A stretch of 64,000 nt of DNA, from the NCBI GenBank assembly GCA_028023455.1, contig JAQFVV010012394.1, forward strand, positions 33,491,150-33,555,149. Direction: 5' to 3'. The notes under the pieces were generated by a model. It was given only the letters and a program-made list of their open reading frames with translations, was not told where the DNA came from and ran no database searches. Shown in pieces: positions 24,253 to 34,207 of this stretch; positions within the stretch are counted from its first letter, which is position 1; each line of letters starts with the position of its first letter. The position numbers and the translations under genes were made by a program. Source of the stretch: Epiperipatus broadwayi (taxonomy: Eukaryota; Onychophora; Udeonychophora; Euonychophora; Peripatidae).

Positions 24253-25944
24253 AGTAATACTATAAATACTGAACCTCACTGTTTGATGGTGGTGCTTTCG
24301 CCCAATGCACATACATATTCTGATTCACAGGCCGTCGGTTTCTTTGCAGAATACTACGGTAAAAAAATTTTTTTTTCACTTTCTATACATAAAACTCGTA
24401 TGCTTTTTTTAAAATAAACAAACACTTTGTTTTTATATGGTGTAGGAGGGGGGAAGTTGGTTTGCTTTTAAATTATCAACTTTTTTTTTTGATTTTGAGC
24501 TTTTTGTTTTTGATTTTGAATTATCGGTTTCTTAACATAATACTGAGATAAAAAATTTTTTTTATCCCTTTCTATACATAAAACTGATACGTTTTTTTTT
24601 TTTGCCTTTTTAATAAACAAACACTTTGTTTTTAGATAGTAGAGGGGATTGGTTTGCTTTTAAATTATCACCTTTTTTTGAATTTGAGCTTTTTTTTTAA
24701 AGCCTTAATTAAACAAGTCAGCTTTTAATAAACCAACAGTTGGTTTTTAGAGTGTGGAGGGGGGTTGGTTTGAATTTTAATTCTCATCTTTTAGTATCTT
24801 TTGCCGATATACTGGACACTTCGCATATTAATTTTAAATGTGTTCGAATATAGAATGCATATATAGATTAACAAAATATACAAATTATTGGATGGGGGTT
24901 GGTTTGCTTTTAAATTCTCAACTTTTTATTTATTTTGAGATTTTTTTTTTTTTGGACAGCCTTAATAATCAATTCATTTTTAATAAAACAACAGTTGTTT
25001 TTTCAGAGGGTAGAGGGGGGTTGGTTTGATTTTTAATTATCGTCTTTTATTTTTTTATTATGAGGTATTTTTTTTTAAATATTTATACTACCGAAACCTT
25101 TGTATGATAGTGAAAAGTTTTTTTTTTTTTACTTTTTCAAAAAGCTTTAAACAGTTCATTAAAAAAAACATTTTTCTAGGGGGGGGGGGGCAAAGAGTTA
25201 TGGTTTTTTTTACTCCAATAGGAGATGAGCCTTAAAGATGTAAGTGATGGGATTTTGGAGCTGTTCAACCAACTTCCCTTACACAGACCCCAGATACATT
25301 TGCAGGAGTAGCAACGGAATTCCCCAGATCCCGTAGTTGACTAAAACCAAGCTCCTCCCACAAACAGATAGCTTCGCATGTTATCTTTCTGGAAAAATAC
25401 AACAGCATCAACTTCTGGGCCGGCAATTCACTCCCCTTCAACCAATTTTGAACACTTGATGTTGACATTTTACTGTTCTTGCACAGATTCACATGTCAAC
25501 GTGCATTTGCACATGAACTTGGCAGAACTCTGCTGAAAACCCTAACCTTTTCAGGTTGTGTGCAGTTCAACATCATAGGGAAGCATGCGTGATGGCCTGT
25601 CAATTCTTAATATGTAATACTAAATCCACTACGCTTTCTCAAAATTTTTCCACAATGAATTTTTTGATAGTTTCACATCCTTCAAATACAGCCACCATCA
25701 AATCAGACCATAGTGAGAGTTGAATTGCGCTCACTTGAAGAATACTGTCACAAGTCAATGGGCATAATATTTTGTTATGTAATCTGTAATCATAGGATAC
25801 ATCACCCTCTAGGTGGCCTGTTACAGCTCAAACAACTCTATTGTAGAGTTAGCTGTAAATTAGGCTGCTAAAACGGTATATTGATGTGCATTGGGTAAAA
25901 AACAATGCCATCAAGCAGTCAGGTTCAGTATTCATACTATTACC
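24253..25944. mobile_element. 1.69-kb DNA transposon-like element with 60-bp TIRs
   Basis: The left end AGTAATACTATAAATACTGA and the complement of the right end GGTAATAGTATGAATACTGA pair over about 60-70 bp, including a common CCCAATGCACAT block. The 8-bp TSD AATAATTC and the empty sites in copies I and IV fix the limits. The centre (24360-25240) is a series of T-rich segments with recurring TTGGTTTGCTTTTAAATTATC-type blocks about every 180-250 bp and a G10 tract at 25181-25190. One open frame (25265-25492, minus, 75 codons) is not recognised. Probably non-autonomous; 8-bp TSDs are usual for hAT and some other superfamilies, but the termini do not settle this. Confidence 0.82.
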
Positions 25945-25952
25945 AATAATTC
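25945..25952. repeat. TSD of element 24253-25944 (right)
   Basis: AATAATTC, identical to 24245-24252. Confidence 0.75.
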
Positions 25953-26658
25953 CCTTTATTTTGCCATCTAATTTTCAAATTCAGTCAAGTTATGCTTTGA
26001 GGGCTAAAGATTGAAATAATTGTTTACTTTTTCTGCTACTACCAAGAATGATAGCAATCTCTGAATCTTCATGATCCCACAGCCGATTTACGATTTCAAT
26101 TACATATTCCCTAGCATAACATAACGTGCATCTAAGGTAGATCCACTAACAGTTCCAATAATAAGCAAAGTTTTTCAATCCTCTTTAGGTAATTTGCACA
26201 ATCAAAAGGACATTAACATTGAATTTGTTTATTGTTACCCATGGGACAGATATAATTTTGTTACCTTATTCTAATTGAGTAACTAATAATAAATTTTAGT
26301 CACCAAGCTAGTTTCCAATTCATCTAGATTGAAATCTATTAAGACCTACAAATTTTAGCTCCCAATCAAATCCTATTTGTTGACTATTATAGTACAAATT
26401 TCAGTTCGAATTTGATCCTATCAATCCCATCAGTTTTCTGCTCTGAACTGTGACCATGAGTACTACAGCTGTAGTAAGATTGGTCCAATAAGCAGAGATA
26501 AATATAGCAGAAGAAATTTGAAAAAATAATCTTAATGTTTATTTGCCAAAAATTTATCAATAATAATGCAATTATATTTGGAAAATAGTCACCCCTCTTC
26601 ACTAGCTCCTTACTATAATATTAAACATTTACTCATAATATTAATTACACTTACATAC
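25953..26658 (-). mobile_element. Gypsy relic copy II: 5' internal part and start of 5' LTR
   Basis: Collinear with 3173-3900 and 63318-63800. From about 26440 the sequence is repeated on the far side of the integrase (21690 onward), so the LTR begins about there. No coding sequence survives. Confidence 0.6.
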
Positions 26659-26670
26659 AATAAAGTAATA
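26659..26670. repeat. TSD of family B element (left)
   Basis: AATAAAGTAATA, exactly repeated at 27255-27266; single in copy I near 3920-3931. Confidence 0.8.
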
Positions 26671-27254
26671 AACATTTATTTTAGTGCTGTTTCTAATTGT
26701 AATACATTTAATCAGCCATTCAAGCTATTGTGCGCTTTTTAAGAGTGTTAAATAATAAATGAACTTTCACTCCCAACACAAGATATAGTATTTAGGAAAG
26801 AATAAAATGAATCCACTTATTCTATCCAACCCAAATGCTTATATATGGGCAGATCTTAAGTACTGTAAGTGAAAGCGTGAGGATAAACCACTCACTTTAA
26901 ACCACTGTTTATGATATCTGATTGAATGATGTCAATGAAATTATCTAGTACTAAAATAAATGTTTCTTTACATATGTTTAAAGTTTCATTTGTGTGTGAT
27001 GTCTAGTAAATTCTAGATAATTTTGTCGACGTCATTCATTCGATATCATAAACAGTGGTTTAAAGTGAGTGGTCTACTTCACTTACAGTACTTAAGATTT
27101 GCCCATATATAAGCATTTGGGTTGGATAGAATAAGTGGATTCATTTTATTCTTTCCTAAATACTATATCTTGTGTTGGGAGTGAAAGTGCTCATTTATTA
27201 TTTAACACTCATAAAAAGCGCACAATAGCTTGAATGGCTGATTAGATGTATTAT
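26671..27254. mobile_element. Family B tandem/inverted element (one direct plus one inverted monomer)
   Basis: A direct monomer (26671 to about 26990) is followed by an inverted, slightly truncated copy of the same sequence, so the whole 584-bp element is close to a palindrome. Shared blocks include GCCATTCAAGCTATTGTGCG and its inverse, and CCCAAATGCTTATATATGGGC in both orientations. The outer end of the inverted copy lacks the first 17 or so bases of the monomer. A perfect 12-bp TSD flanks it. No coding capacity. Confidence 0.85.
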
Positions 27255-27266
27255 AATAAAGTAATA
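27255..27266. repeat. TSD of family B element (right)
   Basis: AATAAAGTAATA, identical to 26659-26670. Confidence 0.8.
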
Positions 27267-27468
27267 TTAAAATCTTTCGAATTACTCAGCCATGGAGACA
27301 TATCAAATTATAATAAGACTGGGAAGGTCTATAAAATTCTATATGTCTACTTTTGAACCTGCACTGGTGGAGTTCACTGATCAAATCCATAGTTCTCTTG
27401 AACACTCAAGCCATTCTCAATTCCATAAATTTATTTACTTTTGTATTCATTTGTCACAGTATGTAATG

Positions 27469-27515
27469 ATATATATATATGTTAAAACGAATATATATAT
27501 ATATATATATATATG
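27469..27515. repeat. (AT)n microsatellite at left edge of PLE pair
   Basis: Two TA/AT runs (27470-27480 and 27493-27513). A similar AT run stands at the right edge (31756-31776), so the PLE pair probably inserted in, or duplicated, an AT-rich target. Confidence 0.7.
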
Positions 27516-27534
27516 TTAAAATGAAGATTTGCAC

Positions 27535-29345
27535 GGGTTAAATATATAAAATACATATTTTGTGGGTTCATCCGTGTTAAAAACTTTTAATATTAATATA
27601 CTGATGTTTCACCTTGGTCACACAAGCCATCCACAGAGTTATAAAAAGTAGAAAGACGGTTGTAGAGGTGCTACAATCACTGATTTGAATAAAATGTTAA
27701 AATTCCACCAATAGCAAAAAATGTTAAATTTAGGAATGTTTTTTAAAAAAATCTTTCCAAATAGGAGGAAGTTTGCATGTATCATCTCGCTTATTGATAC
27801 AATCTGGCCTTTTAAGTATCTCAATGGCTTTTCTCATTTTGCATTGGTAGAGATTATCACATCTGGATATGATCCTGGTACCAGAAAAATCAATTTTATG
27901 ACCTGCATCTATAGTATGGAGTGAGAGTGCTGATGATGATGAGTGTTGTTTAATGCATTAGCATGCTCATCTCTCCTAACACTGATGGGACGATTACTCA
28001 TACCTATGTAAGAAGCTTTACAATTTTTACATGAGATTTGATAGACACCATGAGATTCAACAGGGATTGAATCCTTAGGCTTGGTTATTATATTGCTGAT
28101 CTTTTGATGAGCAGAAAATGCTGTATCTATATTATAGCGTTTTAATATACGTCCGATACTGTCTGTAGTCCACATATGGAAGACAAATCCTAATAGCTGA
28201 TTTATCATCTTTTTGTTTCCTATTTTGTCTATTTTGGGCTTGAAATAAGGCTTTTTTATATAAATTTGTAATTATAACTATTTGCTAATAAAACACTATT
28301 AATATGATTTATTTCTTCTTTCAGATGTGTCTCATTTGAAAGGTTAATTGCTCTATTTAAAAGAGTTTTGGCTACAGAAACGATCTAAGTTGGGTGATGA
28401 TGAGAATGGAAATGCAAATATCTGTCTGTGTGTGTATCCTTTCTGTAAATAGAAAAAGATAAACTATTTGGTGTTCTGGTGACTAGAACATCAAGAAAAG
28501 GGAGTTTTCCATCAGATTCTGTCTCCATTGTAAATTTAATATGAGGATGCATATTATTTAAATGTAAAAAAAAAATCATCTAATTTATTTTTTCCATGTT
28601 GCCATATGACAAAAGTGTCATCTATGTATCTGAGCCAAATGAGAGGTTTTAAAGATGATGATTCTAAAGCACGAGTTTCTATATATTCTATGAATAAATC
28701 AGCTATTACTCCTGAGATAGGTGAGCCCATAGTATTTAAGAGACAATGTTTAATTAAACAATAATATGGTCTGGTAAATTACAACGTTGTGAGATTATAT
28801 TTAAAGCTTCATCAATTGCAATGTTTGTAAACAAAGACACGACATCAAAACTGACCAGAATGTCATTAGCATTAATTTTTAAACTTTTTAAAACAGAAAT
28901 AAAATGAAGAGAGTTTTTAATATATGATTTAATAGATGGGATTGTAGGTTTAATGAAATCCGATAAGTATCTAGCTAAAATATGAGTTGGAGAACCTATT
29001 GCACTTACTAAGGGGGGTATCTGGTTTGTGAATTTTTAGAAGTCCATAAAATTTTGGACAGACACAAGATTTTTCACGAGGGATTATTTTATTTTTTATC
29101 TCTGTTTCAATAGGTGATTTATTAATAATAGCTTTTGTTGTTTTTTCCAAAATATGTAGTATGATCTTTTTTTGATAGTTTATAAGGTTTATCATTAAGC
29201 AGATCTAAAATTTTATTATGGTAAATGTCACGATTGTTGTTTTTTCCAAATATGTAATATGATCTCTTTTTGATAGTTTATAAGTTTTATCATTAAGCAG
29301 ATCTAAAATTTTATTATGGTAAATGTCACGATCCATTACAACTGT
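27535..29345 (-). pseudogene. PLE left copy: RT and GIY-YIG, broken
   Basis: Minus-strand pieces, from N to C: the ADKG-type N-terminal region (VVMDRDIYHNKILDLL, 29205-29390); KSCVCPKFYGLLKIHKPD (28971-29195), the conserved early RT motif; the RT core around 28600-28870 in broken frames; the post-RT region [14 protein letters not shown] (28385-28579); and the GIY-YIG endonuclease HGVYQISCKNCKASYIGMSN (27909-28208). A tandem duplication of about 95 bp (29138-29235 against 29236-29330) disrupts the N-terminal part. Frameshifts and stops occur throughout. PLE proteins normally join RT and GIY-YIG in one polypeptide, and this order is kept here. Confidence 0.88.
27603..27640 (-). ncRNA. Hammerhead-like motif at PLE left outer end (degenerate)
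   Basis: On the minus strand: CTGTGGA, a pairable stem GGCTTG/CAAGGT-type, then GAAAC and ATC. The hammerhead core would be CTGANGA, stem II, GAAA and NUH. The essential A of CUGA is T here, and stem II has a weaker last pair, so cleavage is not expected. PLEs are known to carry type I hammerheads in their terminal regions, which makes a decayed ribozyme likely. Confidence 0.45.
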
Positions 29346-29421
29346 GGCAGCTGACAAAGGTAATGTCACAGTTGTAATGGATCGTGACATTTACCATAAT
29401 AAAATTTTAGATCTGCTTAAT
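29281..29421. repeat. Central palindrome of PLE pair
   Basis: About 60 bp left of 29345 (ending ACAACTGTG) is exactly inverted right of 29365 (starting CACAGTTGT), with 20 bp between. It includes the duplicated AAATGTCACGATCCATT block. This should form a strong cruciform or a snap-back hairpin in RNA. Confidence 0.9.
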
Positions 29422-29428
29422 GATAAAA
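29422..29428. repeat. TSD of insertion in PLE right copy (left)
   Basis: GATAAAA, repeated at 29996-30002. The left PLE copy reads through this site without interruption (about 29283-29296). Confidence 0.7.
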
Positions 29429-29995
29429 TATGGTTTTTGGTTTTATTATTTGAATTTTTTAGCATTTTCTTGCATTTTTTTTTAATTTGTTGTTTTCGAT
29501 TTATTTGCTGTACATATATTGTCTGAGGCATTTTTATTTGTCGATTTAAGGGAAGACATTTTGATTTGGGGGGGGGGGGTATAGCTCGTAATGGAATTTT
29601 CATGATTTTTTGTTTTTATTATTTGAATTTTTTAGCATTTTCTTGCATTTTTTTTTAATTTGTAGTTTTCGATTTATTTGCTGTACATATATTGCCTTAG
29701 GCATTTTTATTTGTCGATTTTGAGGCGTTTTTTTTATTTTGGGGGGGGGTAGAGCTCGTAATGGAATTTTCATGATTTTTTTGGTTTTATTATTTGAATT
29801 TTTTAGCATTTTCTTGCATTTTTTTTTTAATTTGTAGTTTTCGATTTATTTGCTGTACATATATTGCCTTAGGCATTTTTATTTGTCGATTTTGGGCGTT
29901 TTGTAAAAAAATTTATCACTTGCCATTTTCAGGCCGGTTGTTGATGATGTCACCACGCCCTCTGACGGTGGCAGTACGGTCTGCAAACCACGACC
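29429..29995. mobile_element. 567-bp insertion with 172-bp tandem repeat
   Basis: Three tandem units with the block TGAATTTTTTAGCATT starting at 29451, 29624 and 29795 (periods 173 and 171 bp). Each unit has a long T-run, TTCGATTTATTTGCTGTACA, and the first two end in a G-tract (29568-29579 and 29741-29749) followed by AGCTCGTAATGGAATTTTC. The third unit ends in a GC-rich tail (29935-29995) that differs from everything else here. Flanked by GATAAAA and absent from the sister PLE copy. No coding signal. The class is unknown. Confidence 0.75.
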
Positions 29996-31664
29996 GATAA
30001 AACTTATAAACTATCAAAAAAAGATCATACTACATATTTTGGAAAAAACAACAAAAGCTATTATTAATAAATCACCTACTGAAACAGAGATAAAAAATAA
30101 AATAATCCCTCGTGAAAAATCTTGTGTCTGTCAAAAATTTTATGGACTTCTAAAAATTCACAAACCAGATATCCCCCTTCATCCAATAGTAATTGCAATA
30201 GGTTCTCCAACTCATATTTTAACCAGATACTTATCGAATTTCATTAAACCTACAATCCCATCTATTAAATCATATATTAAAAACTCTTCATTTTATTTCT
30301 GTTTTAAAAAGTTTAAAAATTAATGCTAATGACATTCTGGTCAGTTTTGATGTCATGTCTTTGTTTACAAACATTCCAATTGATGAAGCTTTAAATATAA
30401 TCTCACAATGTTGCAATTTACCAGACCATATTATTGCTTTAATTAAACATTGTCTCTTAAATACATATTTTGTATACAATGGACAGCATTACAGACAAGT
30501 TTTTGGTACTCCTATGGGCTCACCTATCTCAGGAGTAATAGCTGATTTATTCATGGATTATATAGAAACTTGTGCTTTAGAATCATCATCTTTAAAACCT
30601 CTCATTTGGCTCAGATACATAGATGACACTTTTGTCATATGGCAACATGGAAAAAATAAATTAGATGATTTTTTTTTTACATTTAAATACTATGCATCCT
30701 CATATTAAATTTACAGTGGAGTCAGAGTCTGATGGAAAACTCCCTTTTCTTGATGTTCTAGTCACCAGAACACCAAATAGTTTATCTTTTTCTATTTACA
30801 GAAAGGATACACACACAGACAGATATTTGCATTTCCATTCTCATCATCACCCAACTCAGATAGTTTCTGTAGCCAAAACTCTTTCAATTCTCATCATCAC
30901 CCAACTCAGATAGTTTCTGTAGCCAAAACTCTTTTAAATAGAGCAATTAACCTTTCAGATGAGACACATCTGAAAGAAGAAATAAATTATATTAATAGTG
31001 TTTTATTAGCAAATAGTTATAATTACAAATTTATAAAAAAAAAGCCTTATTTCAAGCCCAAAATAGACAAAATAGGAAACAAAAAGATGATAAATCAGCT
31101 ATTAGGATTTGTGTTCCATATGTAAAAGGCACTACAGACAGTATTGGATGTATATTAAAATGCTATAATATAGATACAGCATTTTCTGCTCATCAAAAGA
31201 TCAGCAATATAATAACCAAGCCTAAGGATTCAATCCCTCTTGAATCTCATGGTGTCTATCAAATCTCATGTAAAAATTGTAAAGCTTCTTACATAGGTAT
31301 GAGTAATCATCACATCAGTGTTAGGGGAGATGAGCATGCTAATGCAGTTAAACAACACTCATCATCATCAGCACTCTCATTCCATACTATAGATTCAGGT
31401 CATAAAATTGATTTTTCTAGTACCAGGATCATATCCAGATGTGATAATCTCTACCAATGCAAAATTAGAGAAGCCATTGAGATACTTAAAAGGCCAGATT
31501 GTATCAATAAACGAGATGATACATGCAAACTTCCTCCTATTTGGAAAGATTTTTTTAAAAAACATTCCTAAATTTAACATTTTTTGCTATTGGTGGAATT
31601 TTAACATTTTATTCAAATCAGTGATTGTAGCGCCTCTACAACCATCTTTCTACCTTTTATAACT

Positions 31665-31698
31665 CTGTGGATGGCTTGTGTGACCAAGTCGAAACGTC
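31665..31698 (+). ncRNA. Hammerhead-like motif at PLE right outer end (degenerate)
   Basis: CTGTGGA (31665-31671), a six-pair stem II GGCTTG/CAAGTC with loop TGTGAC (31673-31690), GAAA (31691-31694) and CGTC (31695-31698). Only the A of CUGANGA departs from the hammerhead core (T at 31668). Three flanking pairs (ACT/AGT) suggest stem I. The same T occurs in the left PLE copy, so the change predates the inverted duplication. Confidence 0.5.
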
Positions 31699-31774
31699 AG
31701 TATATTAATATTAAAAGTTTTTAACACGGATGAACCCGCAAAATATGTATTTAATATACATATATATATATATA

Positions 31775-31966
31775 TAAAGCAATTTGAAATATATGTTAAA
31801 ATATAAATGAATGATTTACGATCTTCATTAGCTTTTGGAAATATATTCGAAAGACTGTGCTTTAATTGAAATTAAACATTAATAATTCTTTCAAATAATT
31901 TTTTTTATAAATATTGGCATATATAAATATACATATGTATATACACCTATGCATTTTTATTTTTAC
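31775..31966. repeat. Unit copy II, continuation beyond PLE
   Basis: Matches 4135-4290 of copy I (AAACATTAATAATTCTTTYAAAT and neighbours). Non-coding. Confidence 0.6.
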
Positions 31967-31980
31967 TACACAGAGTAGTA
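31967..31980. repeat. TSD of family A element (left)
   Basis: TACACAGAGTAGTA, exactly repeated at 33289-33302. Copy IV has a single ACACAGAGTAGTA at the matching site near 57521. Confidence 0.85.
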
Positions 31981-33288
31981 AATAAATCATTTTTATAGTG
32001 CGATGTTTGTAAACAGTAATATTTAACACAGCATTATGCTGTTGCACATGCGCTTTGAAGATTTTAACTATAAATGAATGAATACTAACACTCAACCACA
32101 TAATAAAGTCTTTGGAAAAGATAGAATGGCCATCTATCTTTTCGAACCCAAACGCTTTTGTATGGGCAAATCTTAAGTGTTTGAAAGTGAAAGCGTGAAT
32201 ATATTAAATAATCACTTTAAATTACTATTACATGCTTGAATGAAAGACGCTAATGAAATTTACTAGAATTTACGATACATCATTCTTCTTATTTGATATT
32301 AAATGTATGTAAATAAATCATTTTTTATAGGCGATGTTTGTAAACTGTAATATTTAACACAGCATTACGCTGTTGCACATGCGCTTTGAAGATTTTAACT
32401 ATAAATGAATGAATACTAACACTCAACCACATGATAAAGTCTTTGGAAAAGATAGAATGGCCATCTATCTTTTCAAACCCAAAAGTGTTTGAAAGTGAAA
32501 GCGTGAATATATTAAATAATCACTTTAAATTACTTTATCATATGGTGGAGTGTTAGTATTCATTCATTTATAGTTAAAATCTTCAAAGCGCATGTGCAAC
32601 AACATAATGCTGTGTTAAATATTACAGTTTACAAACATCGCGCTATAAAAAAAATGATTTATTTACGTACATTTAATATCAAATAAGAAGAATGACGTAT
32701 CGTAAATTCTAGTAAATTTCATTAGTGTCTTTCATTCAAGCATGTAATAGTAATTTAAAGTGATTATTTAATATATTCACGCTTTCACTTTCAAACACTT
32801 AAGATTCGCCCATACAAAAGCGTTTGGGTTCGAAAAGATAGATGGCCATTTTATCTTTTCCAAAGACTTTATCATGTGGCTGAGTGTTAGTATTCATTCA
32901 TTTATAGTTAAAATCTTTAAAGCGCATGTGCAACAGCGTAATGCTGTGTTAAATATTACAGTTTACAAACATCGCGCTATAAAAAATGATTTATTTACAT
33001 ACATTTAATATCAAATAAGAAGAATGACATATCGTAAATTCTAGTAAATTTCATTAGCGTCTTTCATTCAAGCATGTAATAGTAATTTAAAGTGATTATT
33101 TAATATATTCACGCTTTCACTTTCAAACACTTAAGATTCGCCCATACAAAAGCGTTTGGGTTCGAAAAGATAGATGGCCATTCTATCTTTTCCAAAGACT
33201 TTATCATGTGGTTGAGTGTTAGTATTCATTCATTTATGGTTAAAATCTTCAAAGCGCATGTGCAACAGCGTAATGCTGTGTTAAATAT
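31981..33288. mobile_element. Family A tandem/inverted element, five monomers
   Basis: Two direct monomers (31981-32311 full; 32312-32536 truncated) are followed by three inverted ones (about 32537-32662 partial, 32663-32993 full, 32994-33288 truncated at the outer end). The monomer is about 331 bp. Each holds a hairpin GATAGAATGGCCATCTATC and the block TATGGGCAAATCTTAAGTGT (or its inverse). A perfect 14-bp TSD flanks the whole array. There are no open frames. The arrangement of direct copies then inverted copies, with truncation of the outer end and a long TSD, looks like retrotransposition of a multimeric RNA. Confidence 0.85.
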
Positions 33289-33719
33289 TACACAGAGTAG
33301 TATATATTTTGTAAAATTTGTATTATCTAAATTCCATTTTCGATTTCCAATGATCTGAATAATATATATATATTTTGCTATTAAAACCTATAATTTTTTC
33401 TCACATTTTTATTTTTCTAGTATTTATTTCCAAGATAAATAAATGATCGAAGATGTGATGTGATGTGATGTATTTTTGGCTTTTCCTTAAACGAAGTCAA
33501 GAATATCTCAGCAATTATGCCCAGATAAAGCTGTTAGCCATTTTATTCTCCATTCCCCACTCTTAAGTCTTCCCATATTCTGCCCCATCCCATTTCCACA
33601 ACATAATCTTTGTTAACTCTATGGCCTTTATATCTAAATCCCCCTTATCTCTTTGCAAACCCAACATAAAAACTAATAACTCACTTTCTGTATAGTCACT
33701 TTGTTCATGTCTATTCTCC

Positions 33720-34204
33720 CATAACTTCATTATCTGTACCCTTTATGCTTTCAAGCATTTACATTCAATCAACAGGTGCCTAATATTTTCTATACCTTCC
33801 TTACACAATTTGCACACTAAATTATCCATGGTTTTCCATTTACATGTATATTCTCTTGTTGCTAAAGATCCCGTTCTTGTTGCTAAAGATCCCATTCAAG
33901 CCTTAAATAATAAACTACTTTCCTTACTATTATCATAAATTAACTCGCATGCAATATTTCGTTTATTTCTATATATATTTAAACTCTTCTTACCCTCCAT
34001 AATACTTCTCCATCTCTCCAACTCCCTATTTTTTATTAATGCTTCTATTCTTTTCTCCCATTCCTTACCACTATAACACTCAACAATAATCCTAACACAA
34101 TCATCCCATCTTTTATATAAGTATATTGATATAAATTCTTTATCCAAATCTTTCGCATACCGCATTACCTTTCTTACCCATCTTGTTGCCTGCCCTTTAC
34201 TCAT
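33720..34204 (-). pseudogene. LINE copy a: C-terminal region with zinc-finger
   Basis: Frame 33896-34204 (TRWVRKVMRYAKDLDKEF) leads, after a frame change, to VCKLCKEGIENIRHLLIEC at about 33765-33835 on the minus strand, a C-x2-C ... H-x4-C finger of the kind found at the end of many LINE ORF2 proteins (zf-RVT like). Conserved in copies b and c. Confidence 0.75.
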
Positions 34205-34207
34205 AAC

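Larger units (their letters stand above)
8191..27470. repeat. Composite repeat unit, copy II
   Basis: Runs parallel to copy IV (51790-64000) once insertions are removed. Examples: 8215-8364 and 9059-9180 match 51810-52010; 11566-12960 matches 52015-53900; 13145-13590 matches 56430-56870; 14820-15290 matches 56880-57350; 18606-21675 matches 57360-60785; 21675-24245 matches 60786-63300; 25945-27410 matches 63310-63930. Copy II is longer because of private insertions: 8365-9058, 9181-11555, about 13595-14815, 15304-18593, 24253-25944 and 26671-27254. The identical order of unrelated modules suggests duplication of one composite locus, not independent insertions. Confidence 0.75.
21676..27470 (-). 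mobile_element. Ty3/gypsy-like LTR retrotransposon relic, copy II
   Basis: Direct repeats of roughly 330-420 bp (about 21676-22010 and about 26440-26658 plus 27255-27410) bracket the remains of a pol gene on the minus strand, as expected for LTRs. The order from the 5' LTR (right) is gag-like remnant, RNase H tail, integrase, 3' LTR (left). Only about 0.7 kb separates gag-like sequence from the integrase start, so protease and RT are missing. Copy IV has the same internal deletion. The element starts where copy III continues hAT-adjacent sequence, so it probably inserted in the hAT relic. Two later elements (24253-25944 and 26671-27254) are nested in it. Confidence 0.7.
27535..31745. mobile_element. 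Penelope-like elements, head-to-head inverted pair
   Basis: Two copies of one PLE face away from each other around a centre at about 29345-29365. The left copy reads on the minus strand (27535-29345) and the right copy on the plus strand (29366-31745, including a 567-bp insertion). Both outer ends share the same 3' sequence (TAATATTAAAAGTTTTTAACACGGATGAACC type). At the centre a 60-bp arm is repeated inverted with only 20 bp between the arms, so the 5' truncation point is nearly the same on both sides. The two copies carry private duplications and indels, so they have been separate for some time. Copy I (4120-4150) keeps the empty site. Confidence 0.9.
29366..31745 (+). pseudogene. PLE right copy: RT and GIY-YIG, broken
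   Basis: Plus-strand pieces in order: VAADKGNVTVVMDRDIYHNK (from about 29335); after the 567-bp insertion, KSCVCQKFYGLLKIHKPDIP (30039-30323); the RT core at 30355-30708 with SLFTNIPIDEAL, GTPMGSPISGVIADLF and the catalytic RYIDDTFVIW; a frameshift in a T-run near 30672; [14 protein letters not shown] (30665-30913); a tandem duplication of about 53 bp at 30838-30943; and the GIY-YIG domain around 31251-31571, whose start is separated from the rest by a frame change. RT and endonuclease motifs match the left copy closely. YIDD is intact, but the protein is not. Confidence 0.88.

Noticed and set aside
29323-29526. 67-codon plus-strand frame as a gene
   Set aside because: Its start is the PLE N-terminal region and its end is the T-rich tandem repeat of an insertion.
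32437-32478. Hammerhead ribozyme in the 330-bp monomers
   Set aside because: Sequences such as CTGAATGA...GAAA...GTC in family B and ATGATGA...GAAA in family A resemble a hammerhead, but the CUGANGA box is not canonical in any copy and stem I does not pair.
31981-33288. CRISPR array
   Set aside because: Repeats are 331 bp, inverted in part and without spacers; the DNA is eukaryotic.
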